Origin: a virus
IMG/VR virus record: IMGVR_UViG_3300037156_000119
Coordinates: 1 to 64,000 of that record
Strand: one strand, 5' to 3'
DNA length: 64,000 bases
Shown here: positions 49,879-56,194 of the stretch, in pieces
How positions within the stretch are numbered: position 1 is the stretch's first letter
Layout: the number at the start of each line of letters is the position of its first letter
Made by a program: the position numbers and the translations under genes
Notes under the pieces: model-generated
What the model was told of the DNA's origin: nothing
The model's database searches: none
The model's input: only the letters and a program-made list of their open reading frames with translations

Positions 49879-50163
49879 CTACACCTCGCTTTCTTCGCTG
49901 TACTCTTCATACTCTGATTCAAGCGCACTCCATGCGGCGTCAAGCGCTTTTTTGTCCTTGTAGTACGTGCCGCCAACAAAGCCGTTGTTATCTTCATAGA
50001 TGATAACGTGAAAAGGCCCGCGCCCACGGATAGCGCCTGACCATTTGCCGTACCAGCCAAAGCTTTCACACTCTCCAAGCTGGTCGTTGCACCATTCCGA
50101 GTTCTCGGAAATGTAGCGAGTGGCGTACAGCTCACCTTCATACTTGCCTAGCGCGGTAATCAT
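49879..50163 (-). CDS. Acidic early-type protein (94 aa)
   Basis: ATG preceded by AAGGGTAAAATATC. Contains YEGELYATRYISENSEWCN and RGPFHVIIYEDNNGFVGGTY, and ends in a run of Glu (ESEYEEYSEESEV). The acidic tail may mimic nucleic acid, but no family is recognised. Confidence 0.55.
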   Translation of the reverse strand: MITALGKYEGELYATRYISENSEWCNDQLGECESFGWYGKWSGAIRGRGPFHVIIYEDNNGFVGGTYYKDKKALDAAWSALESEYEEYSEESEV

Positions 50164-50215
50164 GATATTTTACCCTTGCTGTTTGGTTTATCGGATGTTC
50201 AATTAGACTGTAGCA

Positions 50216-50308
50216 CTATCCGTACCAGCGCGAGCGCTCTACCCACAGATCAACGCGCTTTCTTTCCAGTTGCGAGCGATTCTCAAGTGTGTTGATAGCG
50301 GTTCTCAT
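50216..50308 (-). CDS. Short basic peptide (30 aa), possible
   Basis: An ATG at 50308 opens 30 codons (starts MRTAINTLENRSQLERKRVD) in the 264-base gap between 49879 and 50428. The ribosome site is weak (AGGCAACCAA). It may be real, since the region is otherwise empty, but chance is likely enough. Confidence 0.3.
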   Translation of the reverse strand: MRTAINTLENRSQLERKRVDLWVERSRWYG

Positions 50309-50312
50309 TTGG

Positions 50313-50331
50313 TTGCCTATTATTTAGGCAA
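50313..50331 (-). promoter_or_regulatory. 7-bp hairpin TTGCCTA/TAGGCAA
   Basis: TTGCCTA-TTATT-TAGGCAA, five bases upstream of the possible short ORF at 50308. Could be an operator, or a terminator of the first early transcript: it follows the first gene of the leftward unit, but no T-run follows. Confidence 0.4.
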
Positions 50332-50427
50332 TACCAGCATTATCAATGAGATAGCACACGTGCCATTTTGATTGCGTACGCCGCTGCGTGTCACATTGTG
50401 CCGTGAAATGTACCTAGCGATTGCAGG

Positions 50428-50907
50428 TTACTGATTAGATGGTAATTGTGAAGCTGCCGCGCGCATGGCGTCACGATATTGATGCCATTGGGCGCCATGG
50501 AGTTTGATAGCGGTTGCTTGACATACCTTGCAGTACGCCTGGCGGCCATCTGGCATGCGCGCGCTGAAATAGTACTCACTGGTAGGCTTGCGATGCCAGC
50601 AAGCGCTGCAGCGCTTGCCAGTGTCACGGTTAGCGGTCAGGCGCGCGACAACGCGCTCGGACTTGCGCTTGATCCTGTTGTCGATTAAGACCTGTGCGCG
50701 CTGCACTGACTTGTTCTGATAATGGCGCGCGGTTATATCGCGCTGTATGGATTGCCCAGTAGCGTACGACATAGTCGCTATCTCAACAGGCGTTCGTACT
50801 TCACAGAACATGCATATCGGCAGTAGTTTACGCTCAACAAGCCGGATTTGGGTTAGCGCCGAACGCAGTTCGCCACAACATATACACTTAATATCAGGGT
50901 TTGACAC
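50428..50907 (-). CDS. Double zinc-ribbon protein, first gene of leftward unit (159 aa)
   Basis: GTG at 50907 with AAGGA eight bases upstream. Two Cys clusters: residues ~8-35 (CICCGEL, then LPICMFCEVRTP) and ~100-130 (KRCSACWHRKP, then AYCKVCQATA), each a C-x2-C pair of pairs. Between them lies a basic helix (QVLIDNRIKRKSERVVARL). As the first gene downstream of the divergent control region it is a candidate early regulator that binds DNA or RNA polymerase. A degenerate HNH nuclease is the main alternative; no His-Asn-His core is obvious. Confidence 0.6.
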   Translation of the reverse strand: MSNPDIKCICCGELRSALTQIRLVERKLLPICMFCEVRTPVEIATMSYATGQSIQRDITARHYQNKSVQRAQVLIDNRIKRKSERVVARLTANRDTGKRCSACWHRKPTSEYYFSARMPDGRQAYCKVCQATAIKLHGAQWHQYRDAMRAAASQLPSNQ

Positions 50908-50955
50908 CGTTGTATTCCTTATGTTGATAGAGGTTTAGAGAAAGTTTGACCCCAC

Positions 50956-51322
50956 TACAAGAATTAAGTTCAGTATATATCCTAGTACTATCCGTTATAG
51001 TTAGTGCGTGAGGGATACCAGTGCTCGTGGTAAGTGCATGGCGCATAACGGATAGCGCGAGGTGCTATCTTATTAGGTTGATAATCACCCCGAAAAAGAC
51101 ATGAGTCGCTTTCTTTCCGAAAAACACACGTGCACGCACGCGCGTCGTTAAGAAAAAGTAATAGATGTACCTATACTAAATAGTACTAGTATAATAAACC
51201 TAATAAGGATAGTATAGCGCTAAACGCTTTCCTTTTCAATGGGTTACGCTGCCCTTTGGTATCCCTCTCGCGCTATATATACGGATATGGAGGGGTATAT
51301 GATACACATGCTAATTCTTGTA
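50956..51322. repeat. Divergent control region: two diverged inverted copies of a ~125-bp element
   Basis: The 780 bases between 50908 and 51686 have no long gene and are AT-rich in the first half. Read outward from the centre, the left copy (51079 down to 50956) and the right copy (51197 up to 51322) share three exact 11-mers, AACCTAATAAG, TGGTATCCCTC and TAATTCTTGTA. Their spacing is 59/60 and 54/55 bases. Between the last two blocks both have ACGGATA and a TATA-like box (TATACT on the left, TATGAT on the right) that could be a -10 element, without a convincing -35. Likely promoters or an origin. Confidence 0.7.
50988..51055. promoter_or_regulatory. CTATCCGTTAT inverted pair, candidate operator
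   Basis: CTATCCGTTAT (50988-50998) and its exact complement ATAACGGATAG (51045-51055) lie inside the left copy of the duplicated element. The core ACTATCCGT also occurs at 50215-50223 after the first leftward gene, and a partial ACGGATA lies in the right copy. It could be a regulator-binding site shared by several promoters. Confidence 0.4.
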
Positions 51323-51644
51323 ATGACTTGCTAAATCATATTCTTTTTAGTTTATAGCCGCTTTGCGACCGCCAGCGCGACCGCTAAATCGTGTAGTGAC
51401 TAGCGCTGAGGGTTAAACTCCTTAAAACCGCGCTCGACACGTTAAACGGCAGGCGTGATGCGCTAACCAACGCTAATGGTTATCATTACGGCGCTCGACA
51501 ACGCGAATGAGAAGCATTCTTATCTGTAGACCTGGCGAGGGGCTTGGGGGGTAAGCTGCGAGGGGGGTGGGCGTTCGTAGCCCCTCGCGCACACCGCCAG
51601 CCATGTTCCAGCCAAACTAAAAATCTAGTCACTAGAAATTTAGT
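51323..51644. other. Gene-free leader of the rightward unit with repeats
   Basis: Holds no ORF I believe. Visible are a GCGCTCGACA direct repeat (about 51434 and 51491), a GCGAGGGG direct repeat (51535-51542, 51558-51565) whose second copy can pair with CCCCTCGC (51581-51588), and a near-palindrome AAATCTAGTCACTAGAAATTT at 51621-51641. It may be untranslated leader, an operator region or part of an origin. Confidence 0.45.
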
Positions 51645-51664
51645 CGGGGGGTTGACGCCCCCCG
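51645..51664 (+). terminator. Strong GC hairpin before the packaging genes
   Basis: CGGGGGG-TTGACG-CCCCCCG, a perfect 7-bp stem ending 23 bases before the first rightward gene. It lacks a T-run. It may be an attenuator or antitermination site for the late operon, or protect the mRNA 5' end. Confidence 0.5.
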
Positions 51665-51686
51665 CCATCCGTGAGATGATGAAATT

Positions 51687-51845
51687 ATGAACTTCAAAAA
51701 CCTAAAGCTACGAGGCGGCCCGCGCGCATTACGCCGAGCGCTCAGCGACGCGCGCCCGACCTCGAACTCACGTGCTGTTGCGAGGGCCGGCGCGGCAGCA
51801 GGACGACATATAAAACGAATGCTGGCTGACCCAACCAAGCCATGA
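51687..51845 (+). CDS. Short basic protein (52 aa)
   Basis: An ATG-started frame of 52 codons with stop overlapping the next ATG (ATGA). Very Arg/Ala-rich (begins MNFKNLKLRGGPRALRRAL; then GAAAGRHIKRML). Likely nucleic-acid binding; first gene of the rightward unit. The ribosome site is weak, so the start is uncertain. Confidence 0.5.
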   Translation: MNFKNLKLRGGPRALRRALSDARPTSNSRAVARAGAAAGRHIKRMLADPTKP

Positions 51846-52105
51846 ACCCCCTCACCCCCTCGCAGGTCGACACCATCCGCGCGCACCTAGCGCGCCGCAT
51901 GACCGCCACGCAGTCCGCCCGCGAACTTGGTGTGAGGAAGGACACGGTGCTCAAGTATCGTCGGCAGATCAGTCCGCTCTACACACCCAGGTGTGAATGT
52001 GGCCGGCCGATCACTCATGCGGGGCAGTGCACGGCGCGCACTATGAAGTTCAACATACCTCACATCATAGGCGCCCGCATCATTCACGGGTACGCGCATG
52101 GGTGA
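51842..52105 (+). CDS. Helix-turn-helix protein with Cys knuckle (87 aa)
   Basis: ATG overlaps the upstream stop. Residues ~18-40 (MTATQSARELGVRKDTVLKY) are a resolvase/sigma-like helix-turn-helix. Residues ~50-65 hold CECGRPITHAGQC, a possible zinc knuckle. Its stop overlaps the next start. It may recognise packaging DNA (a terminase accessory) or regulate late transcription. Confidence 0.6.
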   Translation: MNPLTPSQVDTIRAHLARRMTATQSARELGVRKDTVLKYRRQISPLYTPRCECGRPITHAGQCTARTMKFNIPHIIGARIIHGYAHG

Positions 52106-52664
52106 AGACCTGATTCTCGAACCGAGGGCGATCACACTGGAAACCGTGCGCGCACATAAGGACGCGGACATCGATCTCCAACTCACCGCTGCGCAGCAGC
52201 AGGCCCAGCGCATGCTCGCCGTGCCGGGGCTCTACAAGACATCCCTCGAGCAGATGGCGTGCGAACTGGCGCTGGAAGTGGAAGAGCCGGGCATCATCTT
52301 CGCACGCTACGGCTACACGGACGAGACCGCGGTGGGGCTTCTCGAGACCCCCGGCTTCGCGTCGACGCTCGAAAGGATCTCGAAGGAGGTTAGAGAATCG
52401 GGCCTGTCGTTCAAGACCAAAGCTCGAGCACAGGCTGAGCAGTTGCTGGCCACCTCATTTGAGATCGCAACTGACCCGCAGCAAAACACCGCGGTGCGCG
52501 CCGACCTTGTGAAATGGACTTGCAAAATGGCCGGCTACGAACCGAAGACCAACGACGAGAAGGGTGCAGGCAACGGCGGCCTGAACCTTAGCATCACGTT
52601 TGCGGGACAAGCACCACAGGTAGTTACTCATCAACCACTAACCATCGAAGGAGAATCAGCATGA
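52098..52664 (+). CDS. Candidate terminase small subunit (188 aa)
   Basis: Residues ~40-150 are helical and contain IIFARYGYTDETAVGLLETP, FASTLERISKEVRESGLSF, then KARAQAEQLLATSFEIATD, a layout I associate with small-terminase-like proteins encoded a few genes before the large terminase in podovirus-like phages. The C-terminus is Gly/Thr/Val-rich. It would bind the packaging site. There is no decisive motif; a regulatory role remains possible. Confidence 0.55.
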   Translation: MGEDLILEPRAITLETVRAHKDADIDLQLTAAQQQAQRMLAVPGLYKTSLEQMACELALEVEEPGIIFARYGYTDETAVGLLETPGFASTLERISKEVRESGLSFKTKARAQAEQLLATSFEIATDPQQNTAVRADLVKWTCKMAGYEPKTNDEKGAGNGGLNLSITFAGQAPQVVTHQPLTIEGESA

Positions 52665-53131
52665 TATCCATAGCACAGATTGAGCAGGACATCAAAGACG
52701 AGTTCGCGCACTTGCAAGCCACAGCGAAGCAGGACTTCACGGCGCTGCGCACGAAACTGCAGTCGTTGTTCTCGCACCCCGCGGTCGTGGTCGCGGCACA
52801 GAACCCGGTACTGAACCCCTCGCCGCCGATCGTAGTTCAGCCCGCGGATCGGGTGCTGCCCCCGTTCAGCTCCACACCCCCGGCGCAGAACAGTTCCACG
52901 CCGCACGTGGTAGTGGACCCGGTGGTGCCCCCGTACAGTTCCACGCCGCTCGTTGTACCGCAGGTATACCCGAACGTACCCTACTCGAACGTGGTAATGC
53001 CGGCGTCGGTAACTACTCCCCTCATCGTCACGTCGACACCGGGCGTCGTTACGACGTCTCCCGCGCCGGTAGCCACATCTCCCGCGCCCGTCATTACGCC
53101 CACCCCCGGTGGCACGATGACAGGGGACTAG
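52661..53131 (+). CDS. Pro/Ser/Thr/Val-rich protein (156 aa)
   Basis: ATG overlaps the previous stop (ATGA). The N-terminal ~40 residues are an acidic helix (IAQIEQDIKDEFAHLQATAK); the rest is a disordered Pro/Val/Ser/Thr tail with PPFSSTPP and TSPAPVATSPAPVITPTPGG steps. Perhaps a linker or assembly aid in the packaging/head module. Not recognised. Confidence 0.5.
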   Translation: MISIAQIEQDIKDEFAHLQATAKQDFTALRTKLQSLFSHPAVVVAAQNPVLNPSPPIVVQPADRVLPPFSSTPPAQNSSTPHVVVDPVVPPYSSTPLVVPQVYPNVPYSNVVMPASVTTPLIVTSTPGVVTTSPAPVATSPAPVITPTPGGTMTGD

Positions 53132-53134
53132 CAT

Positions 53135-53365
53135 ATGGCCCACCTACCCGCACGGCCGTCAGGCGACGAACCCAAGGCAGCCCACGCCCAGCGGCATCGC
53201 TGGCGACAGCTTGAAGTGCGGGCGCACGCGCATGCCCAGGCGATCATCGCGAAGCGCCGCGCGGCCGGCCAGTCCGCCGGCTTCGCGGACTTCGTGAACA
53301 GCAACAAGACTCTGGTTGTCCTTGCGATAGCAGTCCTCGCTGGCACCCTCTGGGTCGTTCTGTAA
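53135..53365 (+). CDS. Small membrane-tail protein (76 aa)
   Basis: Four bases after the preceding stop. The first ~50 residues are basic and His/Ala-rich (HAHAQAIIAKRRAAG); the C-terminus is one transmembrane helix (LVVLAIAVLAGTLWVVL). A tail-anchored phage membrane protein; role unknown. Confidence 0.5.
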   Translation: MAHLPARPSGDEPKAAHAQRHRWRQLEVRAHAHAQAIIAKRRAAGQSAGFADFVNSNKTLVVLAIAVLAGTLWVVL

Positions 53366-53375
53366 AGGAGTAATC

Positions 53376-53561
53376 ATGGCAGGCAACTGGATGAAAGCAG
53401 CCTTCGGCGCGCACCCCGGCAAGTTCACGGCCAAGGCGAAGGCCGTGGGCAAGTCGACTCAGGAGTTCGCCGCGGAGAAGAAGCACGCCGGCGGAACGCT
53501 CGGTAAAGAGGCGGCGCTTGCGGCTCGGGCGAAGCATGGGTTCGGAGCGAGGGGGAGATGA
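53376..53561 (+). CDS. Small basic protein (61 aa)
   Basis: ATG follows AAAGGAGTAATC. Lys/Ala/Gly-rich and unstructured-looking (GAHPGKFTAKAKAVGKST, then KKHAGGTLGKEAALAAR) with an ending GFGARGR that parallels the ending GFGAKGKKK of the gene at 53728. Possibly a DNA-associated virion protein or packaging aid. Confidence 0.55.
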   Translation: MAGNWMKAAFGAHPGKFTAKAKAVGKSTQEFAAEKKHAGGTLGKEAALAARAKHGFGARGR

Positions 53562-53731
53562 TGAAATCCGCAGCGATCGTGACAATCAAGCAACCCGGCG
53601 CGCTGACGAAGCAAGGGCGCATTGATCTCGCCCGATGGCTTCGGAAACAAGCATCAAACTTATTGCGCTATGGGCAGATGTATGTGGATAAGGGTAGTTT
53701 CCAAGCACGGTATACTTACTTGGAGCGATGA
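53558..53731 (+). CDS. Small basic protein (57 aa)
   Basis: Two successive ATGs (53558, 53561) after GGGGGAG; either start is possible. Contains IKQPGALTKQGRIDLARWLR, a helix with basic face, and ends in YLER with a stop that overlaps the next ATG. Part of a run of tiny coupled genes. Unknown. Confidence 0.5.
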   Translation: MMKSAAIVTIKQPGALTKQGRIDLARWLRKQASNLLRYGQMYVDKGSFQARYTYLER

Positions 53732-53916
53732 GCATGCCTTGGACCCCCCAGCAGTTCAAAGCCAAACATAACAAAAAGCTTGGGCTTGGCGCCGCCAAGC
53801 ACGCGGCCGCCCAGGCGACTGCGATGATGCAGCATGGAGTTCCTGAAGGGGAGGCAATTGCAGTTGCAAATAAATACGCGAACAAGGGGTTCGGCGCGAA
53901 GGGGAAGAAGAAGTGA
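53728..53916 (+). CDS. Small Ala/Lys-rich phage protein (62 aa)
   Basis: ATG overlaps the previous stop. Residues ~5-60 (MPWTPQQFKAKHNKKLG, then AAAQATAMMQHGVPEGEAIA) resemble short phage/plasmid proteins with a KHNK...A.A.....G.(P/S)EGEAI pattern and unknown function. Ends in a lysine run. Probably nucleic-acid associated. Confidence 0.55.
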   Translation: MSMPWTPQQFKAKHNKKLGLGAAKHAAAQATAMMQHGVPEGEAIAVANKYANKGFGAKGKKK

Positions 53917-54092
53917 AGAAGAAGTTCCGCAAGCTCGCAGATGGAGAACTATCAGGCCCGAGTCAACTGCGAAAGAACGGAACCTACGTGCATCGGTTGA
54001 AGTGCTGCGACTGCGGGCTCGTGCATCTGATGCAGTACACGATCACAAAGTCGAAGGCGCTCCGGTTCAGAGCGTGGAGGGAAAAGAAATGA
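53913..54092 (+). CDS. Small zinc-binding-type basic protein (59 aa)
   Basis: GTG overlaps the previous stop (GTGA). KKKFRKLADG at the start, then a CCDCGLVH knuckle with His, and a basic end. Matches the general look of short phage zinc proteins. Its stop overlaps the next ATG. Confidence 0.5.
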   Translation: MKKKFRKLADGELSGPSQLRKNGTYVHRLKCCDCGLVHLMQYTITKSKALRFRAWREKK

Positions 54093-54430
54093 GCGACGGA
54101 GATATCTGGCTAGAGTTCGGTCCCTGCGCGAAGGGGGAAGGAACGAGCGCCCGCGTCATGGTACACCCACGCTGCTTCGACGGCCCAGCGATGGCCGCCC
54201 TATCCGCATACCTCGAGTCGGATCGTAAGTGGGACTTTGCGAATGGCGGCGAAGCAAGTGGGCCACCCGGCCAACTCACCATCGGCCCGCTCGGCACCCA
54301 CCACCGTCGCGAGCTCGTGCGGGCCGTTGAGCAGAAAGATGAGTGGACGACGTACGCCCGCATGGACGGCTCGCAGTTCAAGCACCGCAAGGGCACGCCC
54401 GCACCGAAGCATGGACCGGAGGCAGCATGA
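54089..54430 (+). CDS. Hypothetical protein (113 aa)
   Basis: The frame is open upstream to 53834, but the ATG at 54089 overlapping the preceding stop (ATGA) is taken as start. An alpha/beta protein (VMVHPRCFDGPAMAALSAYL), ending in a polar tail. No recognised motif. Directly precedes the terminase module. Confidence 0.5.
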   Translation: MSDGDIWLEFGPCAKGEGTSARVMVHPRCFDGPAMAALSAYLESDRKWDFANGGEASGPPGQLTIGPLGTHHRRELVRAVEQKDEWTTYARMDGSQFKHRKGTPAPKHGPEAA

Positions 54431-54714
54431 GTGATTGGAGAGACGCGCGTTGGCAAGACGCACAGACCGGCAGGATGCTCGGCCGCATCGCCGCGCTCGA
54501 GAAGCGCGTGCAGGAACTGGAGGGGCGCGCTTTAGACGCGCGGGTTAGCGTTTTGGAAAATGCGCAATTATGGAAACCGCCCGTCAACGCGATAGGGAAG
54601 TTCATAGACGAGCAGCAACCGTTGCCGCCCGAATTCCGCAAAGTGCTGAACGACAATTACTGGGAGTTGCTGGAGGGTTCTGATCTTCCCCACCCTCCGC
54701 TCAGCCCGCACTGA
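54427..54714 (+). CDS. Coiled-coil protein before the terminase (95 aa)
   Basis: ATG overlaps the upstream stop (ATGA). Residues ~15-50 form a coiled coil (MLGRIAALEKRVQELEGRAL). The rest is Pro-rich, and the stop overlaps the terminase start. Its position could fit a terminase partner. Confidence 0.5.
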   Translation: MSDWRDARWQDAQTGRMLGRIAALEKRVQELEGRALDARVSVLENAQLWKPPVNAIGKFIDEQQPLPPEFRKVLNDNYWELLEGSDLPHPPLSPH

Positions 54715-56183
54715 TGGATCTCAATGTCAAATTCCCGCCGGTTGTCTCGGCGTACATGCAGAGCAACGCGAGGCACCGGTTCATCCTCGGCCCCTTCGGC
54801 TCCGGTAAGTCCGTCGGGTCAATGGTCGACATTCCTCGCCGCGCGGCCGCCCAACGCCCATCCACGTCAAGTGGCAAGCGTAAAAGCCGCTTTGCAGTCG
54901 TTCGCAACACGATGCCCCAACTTCGTGACACCACTATGAAAACGTGGTTCGATTATTTTCCAAACGGTTCGCTCGGCTACTACCGCGAGACGGGGAAAAC
55001 GTACTTCATCAAGCAGGGCGATGTGGATTGCGAGGTTGTGTTCCGCGCGCTGGACGATGCACAGGACGTGGAGAACCTGTTGTCCGTGGAATATACCGGC
55101 GCGTATTTCAACGAGTTCAAAGACACCACTCGGGTGATCATGGAGGCGATGGACGGTCGCATCGGCCGCTACCCGAAGATGGATGAGGGCGGCTGTTCGT
55201 GGGAGGGTATTTGGGGAGACTCAAACTTCCCCGAAGAGGGGACGTATTGGAACTGGATGCTGGAGGGGATGAACCCCAACGACGGAAAAACAAAGCGGCC
55301 AGACGACCCGGATTTTCAGGTGTTCAAGCAGCCCGCTGCCATGCTGAAGCAACTCGACGGCACGTACCTTCCGAACCCACTGGCTGAGAACGTGGATCAC
55401 TTGCCGAAGGGGTATTATGATCGGCTTGTAGTGGGGAAGACGGACGATTTCATCCGCACTTTTGTGCTCTGCGAGTACGGTCGGTCGCATGGTGGCAAGC
55501 CGGTGCATCCGATGTTTGACCGCGGTACGCACATAGCGAAGGGCCTCATCCTCCCGAACAAGAATGATATGCTGCTTGTCTCCGCAGACTTCGGGCTGAC
55601 GCCGGCGATCGCGCTGAAGCAGCAGAACGCGTTCGGACAGGTGCTCACGTTGGACGAGATCGTGACGTTCGGGATGGGGATCGAGCGTGCGATAGATGAA
55701 AAACTTTTACCGTTGATGCGGAAGAAGTATGATGGATTCGATTGTTTTGTTACCGGAGACCCGAGTGGAAGCTCTGGGTCGGACGCGGACGAGACTTCAT
55801 GCGCGGATGTCTTTCGGAGATATGCGCGCAAAGGTCTCGGAAAGGTTAAGTTTGCGTGGTCCAATAACCCTGTGCACCGACAGGGGGCGACGGATCATTT
55901 CCTCTCACGTCTGGGGGACTACGGTCGTCCGATGTACCAAGTCTCCCCTCAATGTGAGTGGCTGATCCAAGCGATGAGCGGTAAGTACCAGTTCAAGAAG
56001 TTCAAGGACGGCCGCGAGTCTTCTGAGGTTGAGAAGAATGATTGGTCGCATATTGGCGAAGCGAGCGAGTACGGCGACATGTACTACGAACGCGGCGGTC
56101 GGCGCAAAGCCGAGAACAAAGAGCGCGCGCTGATGGGAACCGCGCCGCCCACGACCCGCAACATCTACAATACACCGCGCTAG
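54714..56183 (+). CDS. terL: Terminase large subunit (489 aa)
   Basis: ATPase motifs: GPFGSGKS (Walker A, 26-33), an AVVRNTMPQLRDTTM (Q/adenine region) and LLSVEYTGAYFNEF (Walker B plus catalytic Glu). Nuclease motifs: LLVSADFGLTPA (first metal Asp, ~290) and CFVTGDPSGSSGSD (second Asp). It translocates DNA into the prohead and cuts it. The start overlaps the upstream stop. The order terminase, portal, scaffold, capsid that follows is the usual one. Its packaging type (headful or cos) cannot be read from the sequence. Confidence 0.9.
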   Translation: MDLNVKFPPVVSAYMQSNARHRFILGPFGSGKSVGSMVDIPRRAAAQRPSTSSGKRKSRFAVVRNTMPQLRDTTMKTWFDYFPNGSLGYYRETGKTYFIKQGDVDCEVVFRALDDAQDVENLLSVEYTGAYFNEFKDTTRVIMEAMDGRIGRYPKMDEGGCSWEGIWGDSNFPEEGTYWNWMLEGMNPNDGKTKRPDDPDFQVFKQPAAMLKQLDGTYLPNPLAENVDHLPKGYYDRLVVGKTDDFIRTFVLCEYGRSHGGKPVHPMFDRGTHIAKGLILPNKNDMLLVSADFGLTPAIALKQQNAFGQVLTLDEIVTFGMGIERAIDEKLLPLMRKKYDGFDCFVTGDPSGSSGSDADETSCADVFRRYARKGLGKVKFAWSNNPVHRQGATDHFLSRLGDYGRPMYQVSPQCEWLIQAMSGKYQFKKFKDGRESSEVEKNDWSHIGEASEYGDMYYERGGRRKAENKERALMGTAPPTTRNIYNTPR

Positions 56184-56194
56184 GGGAGAAGACC

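Noticed and set aside
50908-51686. Classical sigma-70 promoters in the divergent region
   Set aside because: TATACT and TATGAT boxes lack a -35 at 16-18 bases; kept only as possible -10 elements.
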